Origin: Nocardioides sp. zg-1230
Lineage (GTDB): Bacteria > Actinomycetota > Actinomycetes > Propionibacteriales > Nocardioidaceae
Assembly: GCF_013155335.1 (NCBI RefSeq)
Contig: NZ_JABJQZ010000001.1
Coordinates: forward strand, 186,001-250,000
Length of the DNA: 64,000 bases
Reading direction: 5' to 3'
Below, one piece after another: positions 43,006 to 53,107 of this stretch; positions within the stretch are counted from its first letter, which is position 1, and every line of letters starts with the position of its first letter. The notes under the pieces are model-generated. The model saw only the letters and a program-made list of their open reading frames with translations. It did not search any database and was not told the origin of the DNA. The translations under genes and the position numbers were made by a program.

Positions 43006-43073
43006 TCGAACATGTGTACGACGGTAGAGCACGTGTTCGAACAACACAAGCACCCGGACGAACAAATGTTCGA
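43006..43073. promoter_or_regulatory. Two LexA (SOS) boxes
   Basis: TCGAACATGTGTACGA (43006-43021) and ACGAACAAATGTTCGA (43058-43073) each differ by one base from the actinobacterial LexA palindrome TCGAAC-N4-GTTCGA. A further TTCGAA core lies between them near 43036. They sit in the divergent region between the LysM gene and the interrupted oxidoreductase. Confidence 0.82.
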
Positions 43074-43170
43074 CGAGTCGAACGGCCCCCGCAGGCAGGA
43101 CCACCGGACCTACCGGAACAGCCCGACGAGGACGAGCGTGGAGGCACACCGACCCGAAACGGAGCACGTC

Positions 43171-44385
43171 ATGTCACGCAAGAAGGTCCTGGTCCTCGGC
43201 GGCAACTTCGCGGGCCTCACCGCCGCCCTCACCGTCAAGCACGAGCTGCACGGGGACGTCGACGTGACGGTCGTGTCGTCCTCCGACGACTTCCTCTTCA
43301 CGCCCTCGCTGATCTGGGTGCCGTTCGGCAAGCGCATCCGCCGCGACATCACGTTCAAGGTGGGTCCGACGTTCGAGGAGCACCAGGTCGACTTCGTCCA
43401 CGCCGAGGCCACCGCCATCGACCCGGTCGCCAGGCGCGTGGAGACGGCCGCCGGCCCGCAGGACTAGGACTACCTCGTCATCGCCACCGGCTACCGCAAC
43501 CGCTTCGACGTCATCCCCGGGCTCGGCCAGGACGGCAACGCCCACACCATCACCACGATGGAGGACGCCCTCCACGCCGGTGAGGGCTGGCGCCGCTTCA
43601 TCGACCGCGACGAGCCCGGCGACATCGTCATCGGCGCGACCCAGGGCGCTGGCTGCTTCGGCGCGGCGTACGAGTTCCTCTTCAACACCAGCTACCAGCT
43701 CAAGAAGGCCGGGCTGAAGGACAAGGTCAAGCTCACCTACGTCAGCGCCGAGCCCTTCCTCGGCCACTTCGGCATCGGCGGGCTCCCCCACGGCGAGTCC
43801 CTGCTCGGGATGTTCCTCAAAAAGGAGAAGATCGACGCCGTCCTCGACACCGCGATGGACCACGTCGACGAGGGCCGGCTGGTCCTCGCCGACGGGCGCA
43901 CGCTCGACTTCGGCTACGCGATGATCATCCCGCCGTTCTCCGGCCAGGAGGTCGTCCGCAAGGTCGAGACGATCTCCGACGACAACGGGTTCGTGAAGGT
44001 GCGCGACACCTACCAGAGCGAGGCCTACGACGACCTGTACGCCGTGGGCGTGGCCGCCGCGGTCGAGGTCCCGTGGACGACGGCGACGCCGGTGGGCATC
44101 CCCAAGACCGGCTTCCCGAGCGAGCAGCAGGCCCATACGGCCGCGGTCAACATCGCCGCACAGATCCGGGGGGAGGAACCGGCTGCGCACAAGGCGTTCG
44201 GCGACATCCCCGCGGTGTGCGTGATGGACGCCGGCAACAACGGCGTCGTGATCCTCGCCGACAAGATGCTGCCGCCCCGCAAGCACGGCGTGCTGATCCC
44301 CGGACCGCACGCGCACGCGATGAAGCTGGGCTTCGAGAAGTACTTCCTCTGGAAGATGAAGCACGGTCAGGTGCGGTTGCCCTGA
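43171..44385 (+). pseudogene. FAD/NAD(P) oxidoreductase (SQR-like) interrupted by one amber codon
   Basis: The frame encodes a ~404-residue flavoprotein like sulfide:quinone oxidoreductases: KKVLVLGGNFAGLTAALTVK (Rossmann FAD site), SLIWVPFGKR, then after codon 98 a TAG (43465-43467), then DYLVIATGYRNRFDVIPG, GATQGAGCFGAAYEFLFN and LYAVGVAAAVEVPWTTATPV in the same frame. The TAG falls exactly where Tyr is normal in YDYLVIATG, so a single TAC-to-TAG change explains it. The rest of the gene is free of damage, so the mutation is recent, a sequencing error, or read through. Cys pairs typical of true SQRs are not evident. I label it a pseudogene provisionally. Confidence 0.75.
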
Positions 44386-44406
44386 CCTCGCCCTGACCCG
44401 AGCGGT

Positions 44407-45210
44407 TCAGCGGGCGGCGCGCTTCCTCATGGCCCGTCGCCCCTGGGCCGCGAACAACCCCGATGCGTGCTGCGACAACCCGGGAGCCAGGGCCGCACCG
44501 CGTACGACGCCCGCGCGCCAGCCGGGCACGGTCCGCACCACCCGGCGCGAGCCGACGAGCGCGACGGCCGCGGCGGCGACCTCGTCCACGCCCAGGATCG
44601 GGCCGCCCGACCACGTCAGCTGGGAGCCGAGGCCGTCGGGGTCCTGCGCCGCGAGCATCGCGGTGTCGACGCCGTCGGGGCACAGCGCGTGCACCCGCAC
44701 GCCGCGCGGCGCCTCCGCGTTGACCGAAGCGGACAGCGAGACGACCGCGGCCTTCGTGGCGGCGTACATGCTGTAGCCGGGCACCGGCCCGAGCCCGGAG
44801 AGGGAGGCGACGTTGACGACGTCTCCCCCGCCCGGCCCGAACGCGGCGAGCGCGGCGCGGGTCCCCCACGTCGTACCGAGCAGGTTGACCTCGACCAGCC
44901 GGCGCACCTGCTCCTCCGACAGCGCGGCGAGCGCGCCGTCGTCACCGACGCCGGCGTTGTTGAACCACGCGGTCAGCGGCCCGTGTCCCACCGCCTCCTC
45001 GGCGACGAGGCGGTGCGAGTCGGGATCGCGTACGTCCTGGGCGAGGCCGGCGACCGCGCCGATCTCCGCCGCCGTGGCGGCCGCCGCCCAGCCGTCGAGG
45101 TCGCCGATGACGACGTGGTGGCCGCGGGCGACCATCAGCTCCGCGATCCCGCGCCCGATCCCACGCGCCCCACCGGTCACGACACACGAGGTCTGCATCC
45201 TGGTCAGCAT
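44407..45210 (-). CDS. SDR family oxidoreductase
   Basis: A 267-residue classical short-chain dehydrogenase/reductase. NAD(P) site VTGGARGIGRGIAELM, NNAG motif WFNNAGVGDDG, catalytic Ser in VNVASLSGLGP and YxxxK in YSMYAATKAAVV are all present. The Asp in VIGDLDGW after beta-2 favours NAD over NADP. The C-terminal ~60 residues differ from typical SDRs (basic tail RRAMRKRAAR). Start is ATG at 45210, with an in-frame ATG four codons later. Substrate unknown. It is divergent from lexA, whose SOS box lies just upstream of both. Confidence 0.88.
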   Translation of the reverse strand: MLTRMQTSCVVTGGARGIGRGIAELMVARGHHVVIGDLDGWAAAATAAEIGAVAGLAQDVRDPDSHRLVAEEAVGHGPLTAWFNNAGVGDDGALAALSEEQVRRLVEVNLLGTTWGTRAALAAFGPGGGDVVNVASLSGLGPVPGYSMYAATKAAVVSLSASVNAEAPRGVRVHALCPDGVDTAMLAAQDPDGLGSQLTWSGGPILGVDEVAAAAVALVGSRRVVRTVPGWRAGVVRGAALAPGLSQHASGLFAAQGRRAMRKRAAR

Positions 45211-45235
45211 GTCCGGACCTTAGCGACACGCGGCT

Positions 45236-45251
45236 TCGAACAGGTGTTTGA
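45236..45251 (+). promoter_or_regulatory. LexA (SOS) box upstream of lexA
   Basis: TCGAACAGGTGTTTGA differs by one base from TCGAAC-N4-GTTCGA and lies about 87 bases before the lexA start, consistent with LexA autoregulation. The SDR gene start is 26 bases away on the other side. Confidence 0.82.
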
Positions 45252-45337
45252 TCCCACCCGCCGATGAGGGCTACGGTGGGCGCACCTGATCCTCCCTGTC
45301 CAGCCGCGGACGGAGGGGTCGACGTAGTGGAGGACGC

Positions 45338-46060
45338 ATGGCCAAGCAGGACGACAAGAACGTCATCGAGATGCCCGACGGCCCCCCGGACGCCACCGGC
45401 CTGACCCCGCGCCAGCAGCGGGTGCTCGCCACGATCAAGGACTCCATCGAGACCAAGGGCTACCCGCCCTCTATGCGCGAGATCGGCCAGGCCGTCGGCC
45501 TCACCTCGTCCTCCAGCGTGGCCCACCAGCTGCGCGTGCTCGAGGGCAAGGGCTTCCTCAAGCGCGACCCCAACCGTCCGCGCGCCCTGGAGGTCTTCCT
45601 GCCTGAGGTGATGGCGGCGCGGCGCTCGATGTCCAGCGGCGAGGAGTCGAGCGTCGACGAGACCGGCATCGGCGACGTCCACCCCACCGCGATCAACATC
45701 CCCGTCGTCGGCCGGATCGCCGCCGGTGGTCCGATCCTCGCCGAGGAGCAGGTCACCGACGTCTTCCCGCTGCCCAAGCAGCTCGTCGGCGACGGCACCC
45801 TCTTCCTCCTCGAGGTCTCCGGTGACTCGATGGTCGACGCGGCGATCTGCAACGGCGACTACGTCGTCATCCGCCAGGAGCAGACCGCGGAGAACGGCCA
45901 GATCGTCGCGGCGATGATCGAGGGCGAGGCCACCGTCAAGACCTTCCAGCGCAAGGACGGCCACGTGTGGCTGCTCCCCCACAACGACGCCTACGACCCG
46001 ATCCCGGGCGACAACGCCACGATCCTCGGTGTCGTGACGGCGGTGCTGCGCAGCCTCTGA
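45338..46060 (+). CDS. lexA: SOS repressor LexA
   Basis: A 240-residue LexA. The N-terminal winged helix (20-85) has [20 protein letters not shown] and [20 protein letters not shown]. The autocleavage site is Ala129-Gly130 in GRIAAGGP; catalytic Ser164 is in VSGDSMVDA and Lys201 in EATVKTF. GGAGG precedes the ATG. An N-terminal ~20-residue acidic extension is normal for actinobacteria. It represses SOS genes, here probably itself and the LysM gene; dinG downstream in the window has no box that I could see. Confidence 0.96.
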   Translation: MAKQDDKNVIEMPDGPPDATGLTPRQQRVLATIKDSIETKGYPPSMREIGQAVGLTSSSSVAHQLRVLEGKGFLKRDPNRPRALEVFLPEVMAARRSMSSGEESSVDETGIGDVHPTAINIPVVGRIAAGGPILAEEQVTDVFPLPKQLVGDGTLFLLEVSGDSMVDAAICNGDYVVIRQEQTAENGQIVAAMIEGEATVKTFQRKDGHVWLLPHNDAYDPIPGDNATILGVVTAVLRSL

Positions 46061-46118
46061 GCACCGCAGGGGTGGTCCGGGCGTTGAAAGGCACCCACCC
46101 ACCGGCCACGATGGCGGC

Positions 46119-47336
46119 ATGAGCAACGTCGAGCAGTCCTATGACTACGTCATCGTCGGAGCGGGGGTCGCTGCGGCGAGCGCCGTGAAGGGCATCCGTT
46201 CGCAGGACGCGAGCGGCCGCGTCGCGGTGATCGGCTCCGAGCCCGACAAGCCGGTCTACCGGCCGGTCCTGTCCAAGGACCTCTGGCTCAAGGACGACGA
46301 GACGCTCGAAGGCGCCTCGCTGGCCGGCGACCTCGACGACGACGACGCGGTCGACCTGGTCACCGACACGACCGTGACCGAGATCGACCCCGGCGCCCAC
46401 GTCGTACGCCTCGCCGACGGCGGCAGCGTCGGCTACGGCAAGCTGCTGCTGGCCACCGGCGCCGAGCCGCGTGTGCTCGCCGTCGACCCCGGCCCGCGCG
46501 TCATCTACTACCGCACCGCCGCCGACTACCAGCGGCTGCGCGCCGTAGCGACCGAGGGCAGCCACGTCGCCGTCGTGGGCGGCGGCTACATCGGCTCGGA
46601 GATCACCTCCGCCCTCGTGCAGAACGGCGTCCAGGTGACGCTGGTCCTCGACCTCGAGGACGTGCAGGAGCAGATGTTCCCCCGCGCGCTCGCCGCGACG
46701 CTGACCAAGGCCTTCGCCGACCGCGGCGTCACGGTCCTGCACGGCTCGGTCGAGAGTGGCCAGGAGGACGACGGCGGCGTCCGGATCCGCCTCGCCGACG
46801 GCACCTCCGTCACCGCCGACGCGGCCGTGATCGGCGTCGGCGTGCTGCCGCGCACCGGCCTCGCCGAGGCCGCCGGGCTCGAGGTCGACAACGGCGTCGT
46901 GGTGGACGACCACCTGCGCACGAGCGACCCCGACGTGTACGCCGCGGGCGACGTCGCCTCCTACCCTGACGCGCTCCTCGGGCGCCGCCGCGTCGAGCAC
47001 GTCGACCACGCCGAGAAGTCCGGCGAGCACGCCGGCAAGGTGATGGCCGGCGCCGACGAGGCCTACGACTACACGCCCTTCTTCTGGTCCGACATCCTCG
47101 ACTACGGCTACGAGGCCGTCGGGGAGACCCGCAGCGACCTCGATCTGGTCGAGGACTGGAAGGACGGCGAGGTCGGCACCGGCGTCGTCTACTACCTCAA
47201 GGCCGGGCAGGTCCGCGGCGTGCTGCTGTGGAACGTGTGGGACAGCGTCGACCAGGCGCGCGCCCTCATCGAGGAGACCGGCAAGAAGCCGGTGTCCGAC
47301 CCGGAGTCGCTGCGGGGGCGCATCCCGCTGGGGTGA
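46119..47336 (+). CDS. NAD(P)/FAD-dependent oxidoreductase, ferredoxin-reductase-like
   Basis: A 405-residue flavoprotein of the AIF/ferredoxin reductase type: FAD site YDYVIVGAGVAAASAVKGIR, YRPVLSKDLW, LLLATGAEPR, NAD site VAVVGGGYIGSEITSALV, and VYAAGDVASYPD with the FAD ribityl-binding Asp. The C-terminal domain (FFWSDILDYGYEAVGE ... YYLKAGQVRGVLLWNVWD) is the dimerisation-type domain of this group. No redox Cys pair is seen, so it is not a thioredoxin/glutathione reductase. It probably passes electrons from NAD(P)H to a ferredoxin or a quinone-like acceptor. Confidence 0.9.
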   Translation: MSNVEQSYDYVIVGAGVAAASAVKGIRSQDASGRVAVIGSEPDKPVYRPVLSKDLWLKDDETLEGASLAGDLDDDDAVDLVTDTTVTEIDPGAHVVRLADGGSVGYGKLLLATGAEPRVLAVDPGPRVIYYRTAADYQRLRAVATEGSHVAVVGGGYIGSEITSALVQNGVQVTLVLDLEDVQEQMFPRALAATLTKAFADRGVTVLHGSVESGQEDDGGVRIRLADGTSVTADAAVIGVGVLPRTGLAEAAGLEVDNGVVVDDHLRTSDPDVYAAGDVASYPDALLGRRRVEHVDHAEKSGEHAGKVMAGADEAYDYTPFFWSDILDYGYEAVGETRSDLDLVEDWKDGEVGTGVVYYLKAGQVRGVLLWNVWDSVDQARALIEETGKKPVSDPESLRGRIPLG

Positions 47337-47362
47337 CCCGCGCCCGGTGTAGCCTCGCCGCG

Positions 47363-48088
47363 ATGTCCACGCCCGACGCTCCCCCGCCGGAGCTCTTCCG
47401 CACCCGTCCGGGCAACCGGCGCCGCTACACCGTGGACGCCCAGGCCGAGGTGGACCGGCTCGCGGCGGCGGGCGAGGCGTCCGGCTGGCTCAGCCCGCTG
47501 GCGTACAACCTCACGATCAGCCACAGCCACCGGTTCGTCTGGTACCGCGTCGCCAAGGTCGCGACGCGCACGATCCGCCACCACTGCGAGACCCACGGTG
47601 TGAGCATGGACGTCGACCACGCGATGCGGGTGCGCTATCCGCTGGCGTCGTTCGCCGACTACCTCACGTTCGCGTTCGTGCGCGACCCGCTCGACCGCTT
47701 CGTCTCGGCGTGGCACGACAAGGTCGTGGACAACAACTACTACGACTTCGACCCGGCCACGCACGAGCGGATGCAGTCGGTGGAGGAGTTCGCCCGCTGG
47801 ACCGCCGCGCAGGACCTGTCGGCCGTGCCCGGCACCGACCAGCACCTGACCCTCCAGAGCCGGATGATCGACCTCAACCGCGTCGACTTCATCGGCCGGC
47901 TGGAGACCTTCGACCGGGACTTCGCCGAGGTGTGCGAGCGCATCGGCGCGCCGGCCGTGCCGACGACCCCCAGGAATCAGACCGCCCCCGGCGGCCGAGA
48001 CCGACAGGTGTCGCGCGAGCTCGCCGAGCTGGTGGTGCGGATGTACGCCCGCGACTACCAGGTGTTCGGCTACCAGCGGCCCGCCTGA
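47363..48088 (+). CDS. Sulfotransferase family 2-like protein
   Basis: A 241-residue protein resembling carbohydrate sulfotransferases (family 2). The 5'-phosphosulfate region is RFVWYRVAKVATRTIRHH (Lys and Thr-Arg), and the 3'-phosphate region is LTFAFVRDPLDRFVSAWHDK with the usual RDPxxRxxSxW pattern. Near the C-terminus FIGRLETFDRDF is also typical. No signal peptide. The ATG at 47363 avoids overlap with the flavoprotein gene 26 bases upstream. Acceptor substrate unknown; bacterial members decorate cell-surface glycans or lipids. Confidence 0.85.
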   Translation: MSTPDAPPPELFRTRPGNRRRYTVDAQAEVDRLAAAGEASGWLSPLAYNLTISHSHRFVWYRVAKVATRTIRHHCETHGVSMDVDHAMRVRYPLASFADYLTFAFVRDPLDRFVSAWHDKVVDNNYYDFDPATHERMQSVEEFARWTAAQDLSAVPGTDQHLTLQSRMIDLNRVDFIGRLETFDRDFAEVCERIGAPAVPTTPRNQTAPGGRDRQVSRELAELVVRMYARDYQVFGYQRPA

Positions 48089-48108
48089 CCGACATCCGAG
48101 TCCGCCCG

Positions 48109-48175
48109 GGGGTAGTCCAGTGACGAATGGCTGTCCCGGAGGCGTCCGGACAGCCATCCGTCACTGGACTACCCC
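48109..48175. repeat. 28-bp-arm palindrome between convergent genes
   Basis: The arms 48109-48136 and 48148-48175 match at 27 of 28 positions (start GGGGTAGTCCAGTGAC) around an 11-base loop. It can end transcription from both sides. The first ten bases recur in another palindrome near 50.5 kb, so it may be a dispersed repeat family. Confidence 0.8.
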
Positions 48176-48225
48176 GGCGGAGCGCTGCACCCGCCGGACG
48201 AATCGGCGGCGGGACACCGACGGCG

Positions 48226-48245
48226 CCGCGGCGTCAGCGCCGCGG
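48226..48245 (-). terminator. Small hairpin after dinG stop
   Basis: CCGCGGCG (48226-48233) pairs with CGCCGCGG (48238-48245) around a 4-base loop directly after the dinG stop codon. Confidence 0.6.
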
Positions 48246-48247
48246 GT

Positions 48248-50251
<2,004 letters not shown>

Positions 50252-50319
50252 CAGAGCACCCTACGCGGCGACGCCGACGCTCCGTCGTACGCCGTCCACA
50301 GCCGGTCGCAGGGAGGCTG

Positions 50320-50451
50320 TCAGTAGTTCTTCTTGCGGCCGATCTGGCGCTCGATGCGGCGCTCGGGCTGGCCGAGCACCCGGGCGAGGATCTTCACCCG
50401 GTAGCGGTAGGCCACCACGCCCACGACGATGATCAGCAGGATCCACAACAT
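50320..50451 (-). CDS. 43-residue single-pass membrane protein
   Basis: A short frame beginning MLWILLIIVVGVVAYRYRVK: one N-terminal membrane helix followed by a strongly basic tail with RVLGQPERRIERQIGRKK and final NY. Third-position GC and a sensible start-to-stop arrangement support coding. No ribosome site better than ATCGACG is seen. Function unknown; it lies between dinG and secDF on the same strand. Confidence 0.6.
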   Translation of the reverse strand: MLWILLIIVVGVVAYRYRVKILARVLGQPERRIERQIGRKKNY

Positions 50452-50496
50452 GCGTCGATCCTACGTGCGCACTCCCAGCCGCCGGCCGTACTTGTG

Positions 50497-50550
50497 GGGG
50501 TAGTCCGACACCTGGAGGGGGTTGTACACCCCTCCCAGTGACGGACTCCA
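50497..50550. repeat. Imperfect palindrome sharing GGGGTAGTCC with the 48.1 kb element
   Basis: GGGGTAGTCCGACACCTGG (from 50497) pairs imperfectly with CCCAGTGACGGACTCCA (to 50550), around an inner GAGGGG/CCCCTC stem. It follows the secDF stop and probably terminates its transcript. Confidence 0.6.
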
Positions 50551-50606
50551 CGCTCGAGCGGGGAGTCCCCGAGAAGGCCGGGCCCGAAGTCCGAACCGAC
50601 CAGGCG

Positions 50607-52904
50607 TCAGACGACGGCGCCGGAGTCCTCGGGGGCGCGCTCGACCTTCTCCTTCTTCACCCGGCTCATCGGCCACTTCTCGTGGAAGTAGGTGAGGAGC
50701 GGGGTTGAGACGAAGACCGAGGAAACGGTACCGACGACGAGGCCGACGAGCAGCGCGATGGCGAAGTCCTGGAGCGAGTCACCACCCAGGAACACCAGCG
50801 CGGCCAGGATGAACATCGAGCCGAGGCCGGTGTTGACCGTGCGCGGGATGGTCTCGACGGCCGCCTTGTTGGAGACGTCGGTGAAGTCGTCCTCGGGCTT
50901 GGAGCCCCACCAGCGTTCGCGGATGCGGTCGAAGACGACGACGGTGTCGTTGACCGACAAACCCACGATCGTCATCGCGGCGGCGAGGAAGATGCCGTCG
51001 ATGGGCTTCTGCAGCCAGGCGAAGAGGCCGACCACGAGGATCACGTCGTGCGCCATGCCGAGCACTGCGGCGACACCGAAGGTCCACTTGAACCGGATCG
51101 CGAGGTAGAGCAGCTGGGCCAGGAACGCGACACCGAAGGCGATGAGCGCGTTGTTGCGCAGCTGCTCGCCGAGCGAGGCGCTGATCTGCTGGTCGTCGAC
51201 CTTGCTGACGTCGCCGCCGACCGAGGCGAGCTCGTCCTCGATTCGCTGCTCCTCCTCGTTTGACACCTCGCCGACGCGCACCGTGAAGTCGGCGGTGTCG
51301 GCGGTCTGCACGACCGCCTCGGGGAAGCCGGCGTCCGCGACGGCCTCGCGGGCCTGGTCGACCGTCATGTCCTGGTTGGTCACCGAGTAGTCGAGCTGGC
51401 GACCGCCGGTGAACTCGACGCCGAGGTTGAGCCCCTGCGTCACGATGCCGGCGACGGCGACGACGAGCGCGGCGGCCGAGATGCCGAGCCAGGTCTTGCG
51501 GCGCGTCATCAGCTGGGGGTCCTTGCGGTCCAGCCACTGGCGCACCTTGCCGACCGAGCCGAGGCCGCTGACGGCGGGACGGCGGGCGACCGCCTTGTTG
51601 GACACGGCGAGGTCGCACAGCACGCGCGCGATGATCAGCGCCGAGACCATCGAGGCGATGACACCGATCGACAGCGTGACACCGAAGCCCTTGATGGGAC
51701 CGGAGCCGAGGAAGAACAGCAGGCCGGCCGCGAGCAGCGTGGTGATGTTGGAGTCGATGATCGCGCTCCACGCCTTGTTGAAGCCGACCTGGAGCGCCCG
51801 CCTGAGCCCGGCGGACGGATAGGCCTGGTACTCCTCGCGCGCTCGCTCGAAGACGAGCACGTTGGCGTCGATCGCCATACCGATGGCGAGCACGAAGCCC
51901 GCGAGGCCGGGCAGCGTCAGCGTCGAGCCCAGCCCGACGAGCATGGCGTACGCGAGCAGGGCGTACGACGCCAGCGCGAGCGTCGCGGCGAAGCCGACGA
52001 GGCGGTAGACGAAGATGATGAACAGGCCGGTCAGCGCGATGCCGATGATGCCGGCCTCCACGGAGGCGTCGATCGCCGCGGCACCCAGCGAGGGGCCGAC
52101 GAGGCGGTCGGAGATCGCGCGGAGCTCGAGCGGCAGCGCGCCGCCCTCGATCAACGCGGCGAGGTCCTTGGACTCCTCGGAGGTGAAGTTGCCGGTGATG
52201 TCGGTCGAGCCGCCGCGGATGCCGACGTTGCAGCCGACGTCGGTGTTGACCTCGGGCGAGGAGATGACCTCTCCGTCGAGGACGATCGCGATGCGGCGCT
52301 TGGGGTCGCCGGACGGGTTGCACGCGGCCTTGCCGGTGATGTCGGCCCAGGTGCGGCCGCCCTCGCCGTTGAAGTCGATCGCCACCACCCACTCGACGCT
52401 CTGGTCGCGCTGCACGGCGCTCGCGCCGCTGATCTCCTCGCCCTGGATGACGGTGGGGCCGACCTCGATGGTGTCGCCCTGGTCAGAGGGCAGGACCTGG
52501 TTGTTCTTCTTGGCGGGCTCGGCGTCGGGCTGGGCGGTGCCGATCACCTCGTGGATCGTCAGCTGGGCGGTGCTGCCGATGCGGTCCTCGGCCTCCTGGG
52601 CCTCCTCGTCGCTGGTGACGCCGGGCAGCTCGACGAGGATGCGGTTCTCACCCTGGCGCACCAGCGTGGACTCGGCGACACCGAGGGCGTCGACGCGGCC
52701 GCGGAGCACCTCGAGGGTCTTGTCGACGTTCTCGGCCGTGGCCGGGGTCTGCTCGGTGCCCTCCGCCTCGAAGATGAACTGCGCACCGCCGCGGAGGTCG
52801 AGGCCGAGGTTGGGCTTGACGTTGACGGCTAGCGCCACGCACCCGACCAGCAGGCCGAGCACCAGGATGAAGCGGACCCAGACACCACGTGACATGCGCG
52901 ACAT
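50607..52904 (-). CDS. secDF: SecD-SecF fusion protein (free-standing)
   Basis: A 765-residue fused SecDF. The SecD half (1-~440) has the first helix, the D1 motif PNLGLDLRGGAQFIFEA, the large extracytoplasmic P1 domain (ILVELPGVTSDEEAQEAEDR) and IGMAIDANVLVFERAREEY. The SecF half (~470-740) has NLGVEFTGGRQLDY and GLSVNDTVVVFDRIRERWW. About 12 membrane helices in total. The protein uses the proton gradient to pull exported proteins out of SecYEG. It is not next to yajC or ruvABC as the usual copy is, so it may be a second, dedicated SecDF; it faces away from the M14 peptidase, an exported protein. Confidence 0.93.
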   Translation of the reverse strand: MSRMSRGVWVRFILVLGLLVGCVALAVNVKPNLGLDLRGGAQFIFEAEGTEQTPATAENVDKTLEVLRGRVDALGVAESTLVRQGENRILVELPGVTSDEEAQEAEDRIGSTAQLTIHEVIGTAQPDAEPAKKNNQVLPSDQGDTIEVGPTVIQGEEISGASAVQRDQSVEWVVAIDFNGEGGRTWADITGKAACNPSGDPKRRIAIVLDGEVISSPEVNTDVGCNVGIRGGSTDITGNFTSEESKDLAALIEGGALPLELRAISDRLVGPSLGAAAIDASVEAGIIGIALTGLFIIFVYRLVGFAATLALASYALLAYAMLVGLGSTLTLPGLAGFVLAIGMAIDANVLVFERAREEYQAYPSAGLRRALQVGFNKAWSAIIDSNITTLLAAGLLFFLGSGPIKGFGVTLSIGVIASMVSALIIARVLCDLAVSNKAVARRPAVSGLGSVGKVRQWLDRKDPQLMTRRKTWLGISAAALVVAVAGIVTQGLNLGVEFTGGRQLDYSVTNQDMTVDQAREAVADAGFPEAVVQTADTADFTVRVGEVSNEEEQRIEDELASVGGDVSKVDDQQISASLGEQLRNNALIAFGVAFLAQLLYLAIRFKWTFGVAAVLGMAHDVILVVGLFAWLQKPIDGIFLAAAMTIVGLSVNDTVVVFDRIRERWWGSKPEDDFTDVSNKAAVETIPRTVNTGLGSMFILAALVFLGGDSLQDFAIALLVGLVVGTVSSVFVSTPLLTYFHEKWPMSRVKKEKVERAPEDSGAVV

Positions 52905-53107
52905 CCTCCCTGACGAGACTTCGAACGCCCGAATCCGGGCACGGACGGGTCAACGGGTGGCCCGAACGGAAGGTTCCGGGCTGCTCGTGACACGCAAAAC
53001 GCGTGCGACTGTACGCCGTAGTAGGTATCGACACGGAAACAGCCCACAGTGTTGTGTGGGTCACACCGCGGATCCCCCCTCGCGGCAGTCACCTCTTGGG
53101 AGCACAC

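Noticed and set aside
43006..43073. TTCGAA cluster as recombination or phage attachment site
   Set aside because: The sites match LexA boxes with N4 spacing much better and lie upstream of a LysM gene of the SOS type.
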